Shown: piece after piece, positions 25,953-33,622 of the stretch
Position numbering within the stretch: the first letter of the stretch is position 1
Layout: each line of letters opens with the position of its first letter
NCBI GenBank assembly: GCA_002396085.1
Contig: DGWI01000010.1
Span: 31,833-95,832, forward strand
DNA length: 64,000 nt
Reading direction: 5' to 3'
DNA from: Porphyromonadaceae bacterium UBA4262
GTDB lineage: Bacteria; Bacteroidota; Bacteroidia; Bacteroidales; Muribaculaceae
Program-made: the position numbers and the translations under genes
The notes under the pieces: model-generated
Database searches by the model: none
The model's input: only the letters and a program-made list of their open reading frames with translations
Told to the model about the DNA's origin: nothing

Positions 25953-27632
25953 TTATGCCAAAATCATGACGATGAGTTGGGCGGTAATCACACGCAGAAA
26001 CATCGTCAACGGGTATACCGTACTGTAGGCCACGGCTGGAGCATCGTTCCCGGCAGTCTTGTTGGCGTAGGCGAGCGCCGGTGGGTCGGTCGTCGAGCCA
26101 GCCACAAGCCCCATGAGCGTGCAGTAGTTGAGGTGATACTTGCCACGAGCCAGAATGACCACAATGAGCAGCGGAATGAAGGTGATGAGGAAGCCATAGA
26201 GCACCCACAGGGCACCCTGAGCATTGAACACCGTCTCGGCAAAGTTGCCACCCGCGGCAATGCCCACCGATGCCAGGAAGAGGCAGATGCCCAGTTCGCG
26301 CAAGAGCAGGTTGGCACTCGAACTGGTGTAGGTGACAAGCTTCATCTTGTAGCCATAGCGACCCAGCAGGATGGCGACGATGAGCGGTCCACCTGCCAGA
26401 CCGAGTTTCATGGGCACAGTCATGCCGGGCAACATCAAGGGGATGGAACCGACCAGGATACCCATGACGATGCCAATGAACATGGTGAACATGTTGGGCT
26501 GATTGAGTCGCTTCATCGAGTTGCCCAGTTTTTCGGCCAGTCGGTTGATGTCCTCAATGTTGCCCACCACGGTCAGACGGTCGCCCACTTGCAGGCTCAG
26601 GTTAGGGCTAGCCAGCAGGTCGACACCGGCACGATTGACGCGCGTGGCGTTGAGTTTGAAACCCATGCGCAGACGCAGCGACCCGAGTTTGCGACCCGAC
26701 ATCTCGCTGTTGGTCACCAGAATGCGTCGCGACACCAGTTGCGCCGGCTCGTGATCCCAGTCCATCTCGAAACGGGGGCCAATAATCGAGTCGAATACCT
26801 CCTCGTCCTGTGCGCTCATGACAATGAGCAACAAGTCATCCTCATTGATGATGGTGTCGCTCTTGGGAATGACAACCTCACCGTCACTGGCGCGCTTCAT
26901 GCGCGAAATGACAAAGTTATGGTCAATGATTGCATGCAAGCGGCGCAAGTCGCGACCGAAGATCAACTTGTTAGTGACACGGTAGGTGAGAATGTGCGGT
27001 GCCAGTTGCGACTGGGCAGCCTCGTCCTCGATGTGCTTTGACTCACTCTCGGTGTTGATCTTGAAGATTACCTTAACCACAATCATCGACAGGATGATAC
27101 CCACCACACCCAGTGGATAAGCGGCTGCATAACCCATCGACATGGCCTCGTTGAGCACCGAGGCCTCAGTTCCATGAGTCTCGATGAGCGTCTGTTGTGC
27201 GGCACCCAGCCCCGGCGTGTTGGTCACAGCACCCGAGAGAATGCCCACCAGGTCGGTAATGCGCACTGTGCCTACACCATAATATATAGCCATTGCCACA
27301 GCAATGTTGAGCACAATAATGAGTATAGCCAGACCGTTGAGCACCAGACCTCCCTCCTTGAACGAAGAGAAGAAACTGGGTCCTACCTGCAAGCCGATAG
27401 AGAAGATGAACAAAATGAGGCCAAACTCTTGAATAAACTTGATGATGTTGGGGTCAACGCTGAGTCCGAGATGCCCTGCCAGGATGCCCATGAACAGGAC
27501 GAATGTTGCTCCAAGCGAAACTCCAAAGATTTTCTGTTTGCCTAGAATGACTCCCAGTGCAATGACCAGCGAGTAAATAAAGATGGCGTGTGCCACACCT
27601 GTGCCTGATACCAGTTCAATTAACCAATTCAT
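25953..27632 (-). CDS. AspT/YidE-type transporter with two RCK_C domains, downstream of a cobalamin riboswitch
   Basis: A 559-residue member of the aspartate:alanine exchanger family, a full-length paralogue of the 14347-16008 product. Hydrophobic helices lie at about 10-190 and 395-559, with two TrkA-C domains between (LLLIVMSAQDEEV near 265; QVGDRLTVVGNIED near 350). Signatures are SGAVTNTPGLGAAQQT in the first half and MGLVAGSTTDPPALAYANKT in the second. It begins 8 bp after the corrinoid adenosyltransferase stop, so both probably come from one riboswitch-controlled transcript. The substrate is unknown. A role tied to B12-dependent metabolism, for example a dicarboxylate of the methylmalonyl-CoA route, is inference from position only. 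Confidence 0.88.
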   Translation of the reverse strand: MNWLIELVSGTGVAHAIFIYSLVIALGVILGKQKIFGVSLGATFVLFMGILAGHLGLSVDPNIIKFIQEFGLILFIFSIGLQVGPSFFSSFKEGGLVLNGLAILIIVLNIAVAMAIYYGVGTVRITDLVGILSGAVTNTPGLGAAQQTLIETHGTEASVLNEAMSMGYAAAYPLGVVGIILSMIVVKVIFKINTESESKHIEDEAAQSQLAPHILTYRVTNKLIFGRDLRRLHAIIDHNFVISRMKRASDGEVVIPKSDTIINEDDLLLIVMSAQDEEVFDSIIGPRFEMDWDHEPAQLVSRRILVTNSEMSGRKLGSLRLRMGFKLNATRVNRAGVDLLASPNLSLQVGDRLTVVGNIEDINRLAEKLGNSMKRLNQPNMFTMFIGIVMGILVGSIPLMLPGMTVPMKLGLAGGPLIVAILLGRYGYKMKLVTYTSSSANLLLRELGICLFLASVGIAAGGNFAETVFNAQGALWVLYGFLITFIPLLIVVILARGKYHLNYCTLMGLVAGSTTDPPALAYANKTAGNDAPAVAYSTVYPLTMFLRVITAQLIVMILA

Positions 27633-27640
27633 ACCTATTA

Positions 27641-28165
27641 TTAATGATCGTATCCATCACGCGAGAGCACACCCGCGTTATAGTAATGTTTCACCTCTCG
27701 CATCTCGGTGACCAAGTCGGCAAAGTCGATGAGTTGCTGCGGTGCATAACGCCCCGTTATTACCACTTCGACTTGCACTGCACGGGCACTGATGGCCTCA
27801 ATCACCTCTGAAACTTCCAGCAGACCATAATGCAACGCGATGCACAACTCGTCCAGCACCACCAGGTCATAGACCCCATTGGCCATGATCTGCGCCACAT
27901 GTTGCAATGCGGCATGCGCAGCCTCGACATCCATCTTGTCGGGTTTACGGTCGATAAAACAGCCATTGCCCAACTGCTCAACCGACACACGCTTGCAGAA
28001 GCGAGTGATGTGGGTCTCGTTGTAAGCCTCATTCTTGACAAACTGCCCCACATAGGCCGTCTTGCCAGCGCACAGCGCCCTGATAACCAAGCCGAATGCT
28101 GCCGTTGTCTTACCCTGCCCGTCGCCTGTGTAGATGCGGACGTAGCCTTTCTCCATTTCTTTCAT
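27641..28165 (-). CDS. cobO: Corrinoid (cob(I)yrinic acid a,c-diamide) adenosyltransferase
   Basis: Transfers the adenosyl group of ATP to reduced corrinoids, making the coenzyme form of vitamin B12. The 174-residue product has the CobO/BtuR P-loop GDGQGKTT near residues 14-21, then YVGQFVKN, DLVVLDELCIALHYGLL (the Walker-B-like region) and VVITGRYAPQQLIDFADLVT near the C-terminus, followed by the KHYYNAGV ending. I start it at ATG 28165 (MKEMEKGYVRIY); a start three codons later is also possible. A cobalamin riboswitch lies 160 bp upstream on the same strand, which strongly supports the call. The transporter gene follows at 8 bp. Confidence 0.93.
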   Translation of the reverse strand: MKEMEKGYVRIYTGDGQGKTTAAFGLVIRALCAGKTAYVGQFVKNEAYNETHITRFCKRVSVEQLGNGCFIDRKPDKMDVEAAHAALQHVAQIMANGVYDLVVLDELCIALHYGLLEVSEVIEAISARAVQVEVVITGRYAPQQLIDFADLVTEMREVKHYYNAGVLSRDGYDH

Positions 28166-28324
28166 CTCACTAATTTTTGGGGGTGTTGCTGCAACCTCGT
28201 GCAGACTCCACCCTGGTTCATGAAAAAATCGTGAAACAGAGCGCGGGCCACAGTGCATGCCATCGGCTGTAAAGCAGAAGTGCACCCGAAGTCTTTGGCT
28301 CTAGTCCACGAAAGCCTTAAACTC

Positions 28325-28505
28325 ACATGACTCTTGGCAGGTATTCTGACTCTTCCCATCAGCGCACGGCCTTCCCAGTGCCCAGAGGCACCAGTGACAC
28401 AGATGTTGTGCGTTGACTTTCAGCGGGAAACACAGCAGCGGGTCTGTCCAGGACTCTCACCTGATTCCCATTTAATCACCAATCACAGAATTGGCAAACC
28501 AAAAA
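28325..28505 (-). promoter_or_regulatory. Cobalamin (B12) riboswitch
   Basis: On the minus strand the leader has the landmark order of the cobalamin aptamer. GGGAATCAGGTGAGAGTCC begins the P2-P3 core, then come GACCCGCTGC and a helix. The conserved B12 box region reads TGTCACTGG followed by CTGGGAAGGC, and the aptamer closes with GAATACCTGCC. It lies upstream of the corrinoid adenosyltransferase, a standard target. Binding of adenosylcobalamin would normally lower expression of the downstream genes. The remaining leader down to the ATG at 28165 (about 160 bases) can hold the expression platform, but I did not identify a clear terminator or sequestering hairpin. Exact boundaries are approximate. 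Confidence 0.9.
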
Positions 28506-28532
28506 TCGGCTGCAAAGGTACGAATAAAATAA

Positions 28533-28559
28533 GAATTAAGAATTAAGAATTAAGAATTA
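28533..28559. repeat. Four GAATTA units at a 7-bp period
   Basis: GAATTA starts at 28533, 28540, 28547 and 28554 (unit GAATTAA). It lies upstream of the riboswitch. The rest of 28560-28889 is AT-rich leader before the HU gene, with no gene I can support. Confidence 0.85.
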
Positions 28560-28889
28560 TTTTTATTCATCGTCTCTATCTATTGCACACCATGTGCTGG
28601 CAGCAAGAAGAGTGTAGACACTGGCATGACACTCTTTTGTATTCCGTCCACTGATGGTCAATCGTGCCCCCGCGAAGCAGGAAAAACGCAAAAAAAGATA
28701 AAAAAGTGCTGAAACATAGCGCATAATTCAAAAAAAAGTCCGATATTTGCACTGCATTTTTGGAAAGGTCTCCCAATAGAGTCCTTTTTTGTGGTGTCAA
28801 CTCATTGGATTTCAACCCATTGAATACTCACAAAGCTCCAGAAATCCCTAAGTAATGAATTTTAAACATTAACAAAATATAGAACAACA

Positions 28890-29162
28890 ATGACTAAAGC
28901 AGAAATCGTTAGCGAAATCGCTAAATCGACTGGCATCGACAAGAACACGGTGCTGGCTACCGTCGAGAAATTCATGGAGACTGTCAAGGATTCACTGGCC
29001 AACAACGAGAACGTTTATCTGCGTGGCTTCGGCAGTTTCATTGTCAAGACTCGCTCACAGAAGACCGCTCGCAACATCTCGAAGAATACGACTCTGATTA
29101 TTCCCGAGCACAACATCCCGGCCTTCAAGCCCGCCAAGGTGTTCATGGATCAGGTAAAGTAA
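28890..29162 (+). CDS. HU/IHF family DNA-binding protein
   Basis: A 90-residue nucleoid protein that bends DNA as a dimer. It has the full HU fold: N-terminal helices (TKAEIVSEIAKSTGIDKNTV), the strand GFGSFIVKTR, the flexible DNA arm region with KTARNISKNTT, then IPEHNIPAFKPAK and the C-terminal helix. Length and motif order are normal. It stands at the head of a plus-strand group with the 30-residue basic protein and RNase G, a neighbourhood I know from other Bacteroidales. The long AT-rich leader (about 28700-28889) may carry regulation, but I cannot identify a -7 box with confidence. Confidence 0.95.
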   Translation: MTKAEIVSEIAKSTGIDKNTVLATVEKFMETVKDSLANNENVYLRGFGSFIVKTRSQKTARNISKNTTLIIPEHNIPAFKPAKVFMDQVK

Positions 29163-29241
29163 GCAACTATCTCCACGCTGCGGCCTGATGCCGTGGCACA
29201 AACATAACAACACAAATTATTCACTCAAAACTTTTGCAGCG

Positions 29242-29334
29242 ATGCCCAACGGAAAGAAGCACAAAAGACACAAAATGTCGACGCACAAGCGCAAGAAAAG
29301 ACTGAGAAAGAATCGTCATAAGAGCAAGAAGTAA
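29242..29334 (+). CDS. 30-residue basic AURKAIP1/COX24-like protein, probably ribosome-associated
   Basis: The sequence MPNGKKHKRHKMSTHKRKKR continues to KSKK; about 20 of its 30 residues are Lys, Arg or His. Very short proteins of this kind occur in most Bacteroidetes between HU and RNase G genes and are annotated as AURKAIP1/COX24-domain proteins. The mitochondrial relatives (mS38) belong to the small ribosomal subunit, so a ribosomal role is a fair inference. Gene finders often miss it because of its length. The order HU, this protein, RNase G is preserved here, which supports it being real. Confidence 0.85.
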   Translation: MPNGKKHKRHKMSTHKRKKRLRKNRHKSKK

Positions 29335-29544
29335 GCAAGAGTGGCAGGTGCAGGCTTGTAGCCTGCCACAGCCCATCTTGTACTTCAGCCCGCCTGATGG
29401 CGATGTAGTCATACACAGAACAAACCCACCTCCAGTCTTTGCCAAGCAAAATGTGCGCGTGAGTTTGTTCTTTGTATATTCTGACCTTGGGGCCTAGACC
29501 CCAACCTACCTTTACACGATTATAGTATATACCCCCCTTCTGCG

Positions 29545-31179
29545 ATGAGAAGTGAACTAGTAGTTGACGTAACGCCCACCAGCATCAGCACAGCCCTCAC
29601 CGAGGACGGTCGCCTGATGTCGCTGCAACGGGAATCGCGAGATGCATCCTATGCCGTGGGCAACCTCTACCTTGCCAAGGTGAAGAAAGTCATGCCTGGA
29701 CTGAATGCCGCATTCGTCAATGTGGGTTATGGCAAAGACGCCTTTCTTCATTACCTTGATTTGGGTTCACAGTTCAACACCTATGCTCAATTCATCAACT
29801 CGGTTCTTGAAGACGGTGGCAAGAAGCAACTGAACCTCTCGCGCATGCAACTCGGCGACGAACTGGACAAGCACGGCTCAATCAGCGATGTGCTCACCCA
29901 GGGTCAGGAGTTGATTGTGCAGATTGCCAAGGAACCGATTTCGACCAAGGGGCCACGGCTCACGACCGAAATCACATTTACGGGTCGCTTTCTGGTGCTG
30001 ACCCCATTTAACGACAAGATTTCGGTGTCACAAAAAATCAAGGACCGTGCCGAGAAAACTCGCCTGCGCCGGCTCATCGAGAGCATCAAGCCGAAAAACT
30101 TCGGAGTAATCATCCGCACCTCGGCCGAAAACAAGCGCGCAGCCGAGTTGCACAGTGAACTCAAGGTCCTGCTCAAGTGCTGGGAAGACGCCGTCGCCAA
30201 GGCGCGTTACAGCCCAGTGACCACGCTCCTGTATGAGGAGGAAAGCCGTGCCGTTGGCGAGATTCGCGACATCTTCAACCCCGACTTTGAGAGCATCCAT
30301 GTCAATGATGCCGAGATATTTGAGCAGATACGCAACTATGTGAACCTGATAGCACCCGATCGCAGTGACATCGTCAAGCTGTACAGCGACGACGAGCCGA
30401 TTTTTGACAAGTTCAACATTACACGACAGATCAAGTCGTCGTTCGGCAAGACCGTGTCATTCAAGTCGGGAGCATACATAATCGTAGAAAGCACCGAAGC
30501 CCTGCATGTGATCGATGTGAACTCGGGCAACCGTTCGAAGGCCTCGTCCGACCAAGAAAGCAACGCCTTGGGCGTGAATCTGCTAGCGGCCGACGAGATT
30601 GCGCGCCAACTGCGCCTGCGCGACATGGGCGGCATCATCGTGATTGACTTTATCGACATGGCCAAGGCCGAGCACCGCCAGGAGTTGTACACCCACATGA
30701 AGGAGGTGATGGCCAATGACCGCGCACGACACAACATCTTGCCATTGAGCAAGTTTGGTCTGATGCAAATCACTCGCCAACGCGTACGCCCGGCTCTTGA
30801 CATCGTCACTGCCGAAACTTGCCCCTCATGTGGAGGCACGGGCGAAATACAGCCTTCGCTGCTTTTTACCGACACGTTGAAAGACAAGATTGACTATCTT
30901 GTCAACTCACTCAAGGTGAGCAACTTTATTATGTATGTCCATCCATTTGTCGATGCATACCTCAAAAAAGGCCTGATCAGCATCTACTGGAAATGGCGCA
31001 GAGAGTTTGGACGCAAGTTCCGCATCATGCCCGACCAGTCACTGACCTATCTGGAATACAAGGTCATCGACAAAGACCGCAACGAGATTGACCTCAAGGA
31101 AGAGAAGGACACCAGCAGCGCGACGAGCAAGAAAGAACGCCGCCGCAAACAGAAAACCGCTGATGAGTCTGACGACTAA
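29545..31179 (+). CDS. rng: Ribonuclease E/G family endoribonuclease (RNase G)
   Basis: Cuts single-stranded RNA, maturing the 16S rRNA 5' end and starting mRNA decay. The 544-residue length is that of RNase G without the long scaffold tail of RNase E. An S1-like domain lies at about 36-125 (VKKVMPGLNAAFVNVGYGKD). The DNase I-like catalytic part has the two magnesium aspartates in VIDVNSGNRS and IVIDFIDM, and the zinc-link cysteines in CPSCGGTG. The C-terminal KKERRRKQKT is a basic tail. ATG 29545 starts the family pattern MRSELVVDVTP. A strong terminator follows at 31212. Confidence 0.95.
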   Translation: MRSELVVDVTPTSISTALTEDGRLMSLQRESRDASYAVGNLYLAKVKKVMPGLNAAFVNVGYGKDAFLHYLDLGSQFNTYAQFINSVLEDGGKKQLNLSRMQLGDELDKHGSISDVLTQGQELIVQIAKEPISTKGPRLTTEITFTGRFLVLTPFNDKISVSQKIKDRAEKTRLRRLIESIKPKNFGVIIRTSAENKRAAELHSELKVLLKCWEDAVAKARYSPVTTLLYEEESRAVGEIRDIFNPDFESIHVNDAEIFEQIRNYVNLIAPDRSDIVKLYSDDEPIFDKFNITRQIKSSFGKTVSFKSGAYIIVESTEALHVIDVNSGNRSKASSDQESNALGVNLLAADEIARQLRLRDMGGIIVIDFIDMAKAEHRQELYTHMKEVMANDRARHNILPLSKFGLMQITRQRVRPALDIVTAETCPSCGGTGEIQPSLLFTDTLKDKIDYLVNSLKVSNFIMYVHPFVDAYLKKGLISIYWKWRREFGRKFRIMPDQSLTYLEYKVIDKDRNEIDLKEEKDTSSATSKKERRRKQKTADESDD

Positions 31180-31211
31180 GACCGTCAATCACTGCGTGAC
31201 TGATAACAGGA

Positions 31212-31249
31212 TGCCCGGCAACCCAATGGTGTTGCCGGGCAACTTTTTT
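31212..31249 (+). terminator. Intrinsic terminator after rng
   Basis: An 11-bp stem TGCCCGGCAAC / GTTGCCGGGCA with an 8-base loop is followed by six T. It separates rng from the toxin-antitoxin promoter only nine bases downstream. Confidence 0.92.
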
Positions 31250-31257
31250 GCCCAAAA

Positions 31258-31289
31258 TTTGGTCATGTACAAATTATGTACTAACTTTG
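31258..31289 (+). promoter_or_regulatory. Toxin-antitoxin promoter TTTG-N20-TAACTTTG
   Basis: TTTG (31258-31261) and TAACTTTG (31282-31289) are separated by 20 bp. The spacer and -7 box are covered by the GTAC array described next. Confidence 0.65.
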
Positions 31290-31303
31290 TACAAAATTTG
31301 TAC
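31267..31303 (+). promoter_or_regulatory. Likely operator: four GTAC sites every 11 bp
   Basis: GTAC occurs at 31267, 31278, 31289 and 31300, each with an AT-rich filler (such as GTACAAATTAT). The 11-bp step places the sites on one face of DNA. They cover the promoter of the antitoxin-toxin pair, as expected for repression by the antitoxin or the complex. Confidence 0.7.
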
Positions 31304-31325
31304 AACATCTTAATAATATAGAACA

Positions 31326-31586
31326 ATGGAAGGAACCATCGAAGTCACCACAACCGAATTGCGACAGAACCAAAAGAAGTTTCTTGACCTGGCAGCCCAG
31401 GGCATCTCAATACTCGTGTGCCGCGGTAAAGAACTGTTCCAACTCACACGCGTTCCTACCGAGCGCCGTCTGGACGATGAGACCATGCGACAGATTGAGC
31501 AAGCCCGCCAAGAGTTCAAGAACGGAGAGACCTATAAATTCGACACATTTGAGGATCTTGTAAAGCACTTTGAATCACTGCAATAG
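31326..31586 (+). CDS. Type II antitoxin, Phd/YefM family
   Basis: An 86-residue antitoxin. The N-terminal part (EVTTTELRQNQKKFLDLAAQ then ISILVCRGKELFQL) has the Phd/YefM DNA-binding fold pattern. The C-terminal acidic and aromatic tail (QARQEFKNGETYKFDTFED) should wrap and inhibit the toxin. The stop lies two bases before the toxin ATG. The GTAC array over the promoter supports autoregulation. The partner is a YoeB-type toxin. Confidence 0.88.
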   Translation: MEGTIEVTTTELRQNQKKFLDLAAQGISILVCRGKELFQLTRVPTERRLDDETMRQIEQARQEFKNGETYKFDTFEDLVKHFESLQ

Positions 31587-31588
31587 TT

Positions 31589-31864
31589 ATGTCTTATCGC
31601 ATTGACATGTCAAAGGAAGCGCATGACACAATTGCACGCTTTCAGAAATCGAACATCAAGGCCTTTCACAAAGTGATGGCACTCATCAAAGACATCACAG
31701 AACATCCAAGGACAGGAATTGGCCATCCCGAGCCCCTAAAAAAAGGTGATGACCGCACTTACTCACGAAGGATTTCCAAAAAAGACCGTCTCATCTATGA
31801 TATCCACGATGAGATTATTACGGTTCTTATCATCTCGGCCGAGGGGCATTATAGTGACAAGTGA
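31589..31864 (+). CDS. Txe/YoeB family mRNA-cleaving toxin
   Basis: A 91-residue toxin of the RelE superfamily that would cut mRNA in the ribosome A site when released from its antitoxin. The family pattern is complete: HPRTGIGHPEPLKK, YSRRISKKDRLIYDI and the C-terminal GHYSDK, which carries the catalytic histidine and tyrosine of YoeB. The stop is six bases from the end of the convergent ApbE gene. No damage is seen, so the pair is probably active. Confidence 0.9.
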   Translation: MSYRIDMSKEAHDTIARFQKSNIKAFHKVMALIKDITEHPRTGIGHPEPLKKGDDRTYSRRISKKDRLIYDIHDEIITVLIISAEGHYSDK

Positions 31865-31870
31865 CAATGG

Positions 31871-32881
31871 CTACTGGACTACGAGGTCGGCAAAACGCGC
31901 GTTGCTCCACACCACCAGCGATCCCTCGTCACTGGCACTGATGGTCATCACACCCAGGTCAGAGCGACTCTCCATCATGCGCACCGTGCGCTCTGTGCCC
32001 AGCACCATGCATGCTGTGGCCCAAGCATCGGCAAGCATGCAACTTGACGCCACGACAGTGACACTGAGCAGGTTGCTCGCGGTGCTGCGCCCTGTCGCAG
32101 GGTCGACAATGTGCGAGATGCGCTTGCCACCCGATTCACGATACTTGCGATAATTGCCGCTCGTCGCAATGCCTCCCTGATCCAGAGCCAACACCAGTGC
32201 TGCCTCATGACTGACGGTATCGGGCTGATCGCTGGGCAAGTCGACCGACACATGCCAGGGCAGCCCTTGTCGATTGACACCCGCACAGGCAACCTCACCA
32301 CCAATCTCAACCATGAATTGCGACACCCCATTGCGCCGCAACATGCGCCCCACCTCATCGCATGCCAGCCCTTTGGCAATGGAGCTGAAGTCGAGCTGCA
32401 CACGCGGGTCGCCCTTGACCAAGCGGTCATCGGCCAGACCGACCTTGTTCAGGCCCACAAATGCGAGTATACTGTCAATCTGCGCATCGGTGGGCAGCGA
32501 TCCGCTCTTGTAGCCGAAGCCCCAAGCGTTGACCAGTGGCATCACCGTGGGGTCGAATGCCCCGCCCGACTGCCCATGCACAACAACCGAGCTGCGGAAT
32601 AGCGTGTCGAGGATAGCATCGGCTCGTACCGTCTTTCCGGCATTGAACTGCGACACCAGCGACTTTTGGTTATAGACCGATGCACTGCGGTCCACAGCCT
32701 GCAACACAGCCTGAATGGAGTCGCCCAAATCAGTTGCCCCCAAGTAGCAGATGTGATAGTCGGTGGTCCACACCACACCCGAGTTTTCGTGCCAATGTTG
32801 AGGCTTGGGTCGTGTGCACCACAAGGCCACAACACCCAATGCAGCCGCTACTAGAATTGCCAGATATCGTCGTGTCATCAT
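31871..32881 (-). CDS. apbE: FAD:protein FMN transferase (ApbE)
   Basis: Attaches FMN from FAD to a threonine in target flavoproteins such as Na+-NQR subunits, outside the inner membrane. The 336-residue product has a membrane-anchoring N-terminus (RRYLAILVAAALGVVALW, then Cys at 22, a possible lipidation site). The ApbE motifs follow in order: FDPTVMPLVNAWGFG, LDFSSIAKGLACD, VEIGGEVACAG, GGIATSGNYRKY and HIVDPATG. The length is normal. A TATTTTTG box lies on the minus strand at 32896-32903. The gene diverges from the first beta-barrel gene at 32971. The target flavoprotein is not in this window. Confidence 0.93.
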   Translation of the reverse strand: MMTRRYLAILVAAALGVVALWCTRPKPQHWHENSGVVWTTDYHICYLGATDLGDSIQAVLQAVDRSASVYNQKSLVSQFNAGKTVRADAILDTLFRSSVVVHGQSGGAFDPTVMPLVNAWGFGYKSGSLPTDAQIDSILAFVGLNKVGLADDRLVKGDPRVQLDFSSIAKGLACDEVGRMLRRNGVSQFMVEIGGEVACAGVNRQGLPWHVSVDLPSDQPDTVSHEAALVLALDQGGIATSGNYRKYRESGGKRISHIVDPATGRSTASNLLSVTVVASSCMLADAWATACMVLGTERTVRMMESRSDLGVMTISASDEGSLVVWSNARFADLVVQ

Positions 32882-32895
32882 TTTTTATTTTTGTG

Positions 32896-32903
32896 CAAAA
32901 ATA
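32896..32903 (-). promoter_or_regulatory. -7 box TATTTTTG for apbE
   Basis: On the minus strand TATTTTTG lies 14 bases before the ATG at 32881. A TTTG at 32926-32929 gives a 22-bp spacer. The promoter is divergent from the one at 32933-32964. Confidence 0.45.
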
Positions 32904-32932
32904 AGAAAATACAAACATATAGGCACAAATAA

Positions 32933-32964
32933 TTTGCAGAAAAAGAAAAATATCACTAGTTTTG
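32933..32964 (+). promoter_or_regulatory. Promoter TTTG-N20-TAGTTTTG, nearly leaderless
   Basis: TTTG (32933-32936) and TAGTTTTG (32957-32964) have a 20-bp spacer. Only six bases (CACCCG) separate the -7 box from the ATG at 32971. Confidence 0.65.
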
Positions 32965-32970
32965 CACCCG

Positions 32971-33558
32971 ATGAAACGTATTATTCTCATATTATTAGGT
33001 GTCCTGTTACTGTCACTGCCCTGCATGGCACAATTGCGTCTGGGGGCGAAGGGTGGCATATCGACCAGCAGCCTGCACTTCGACAGCAAGATGTTGAGCA
33101 GCGAGCGGCGCATAGGTTGGACTGCAGGCTTGCAACTGGAGCTTAGATTGCCCATTGTGGGGCTAGGCATAGACGGCTCGCTGATGTTCACCCACCGCAA
33201 CGATGTGCTGCAAGGCGACTCACGCACCTATCACCGTGACTACATCGAGATACCAGTGCATCTGCGCTACACCCTGTCTATTATAGGTCTCAACAAGTTG
33301 GTGGCTCCCTTTGCCTTCACAGGTCCCAACTTTGGGTTGCTGTGTCATGAGTCGGACAACATCACATGGGACAACCGTGCCAGCAACCTGTCGTGGGACG
33401 CGGGATTCGGTGTAGAGTTGCTGAATCATGTGCAGATCTCGGCCAGTTACAGTCTTGGGTTGACCAAGGCCTTCAAGCAAGTGGGCATTGACCGCAACAA
33501 CGAGAGCATCACCGGCCGCGACCGCTGTTGGACGTTGACAGCCGCCTATCTATTCTGA
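32971..33558 (+). CDS. Outer-membrane beta-barrel protein (PorT-like), first of three
   Basis: A 195-residue protein with a signal peptide (MKRIILILLGVLLLSLPCMA) and a barrel-like body: LRLGAKGGISTSSLHFDSKM, then MFTHRNDVL, YIEIPVHLRYTL and the C-terminal TAAYLF. It belongs to the broad Bacteroidetes outer-membrane barrel group. It shares this plan and spacing with the next two genes, and the central YIxIPxxLxxxxxxxGLNKLVAPFAFTGP segment is the best conserved. The start is fixed by the promoter box just upstream. No specific ligand or partner is indicated. Confidence 0.78.
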   Translation: MKRIILILLGVLLLSLPCMAQLRLGAKGGISTSSLHFDSKMLSSERRIGWTAGLQLELRLPIVGLGIDGSLMFTHRNDVLQGDSRTYHRDYIEIPVHLRYTLSIIGLNKLVAPFAFTGPNFGLLCHESDNITWDNRASNLSWDAGFGVELLNHVQISASYSLGLTKAFKQVGIDRNNESITGRDRCWTLTAAYLF

Positions 33559-33622
33559 AAACGCACAATAAACGAGCCAAACATCTCGTTTTAATCTCAT
33601 AGACAATTAAGCATTACTGAAC

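Noticed and set aside
28162..28359. Frames in the riboswitch leader, including an N-terminal extension of the adenosyltransferase
   Set aside because: They overlap the aptamer or its expression platform, and the family start lies at 28165.
28576..28815. 79-codon minus-strand frame before HU
   Set aside because: It lies in AT-rich leader DNA, has no ribosome site or family and runs across the HU 5' region. Low-complexity Phe and Cys runs suggest chance.
29335..29544. Second small gene between the basic protein and rng
   Set aside because: Only hairpins (such as TGGCAGG...CCTGCCA and GGGGCCTAGACCCC) and no frame with support.
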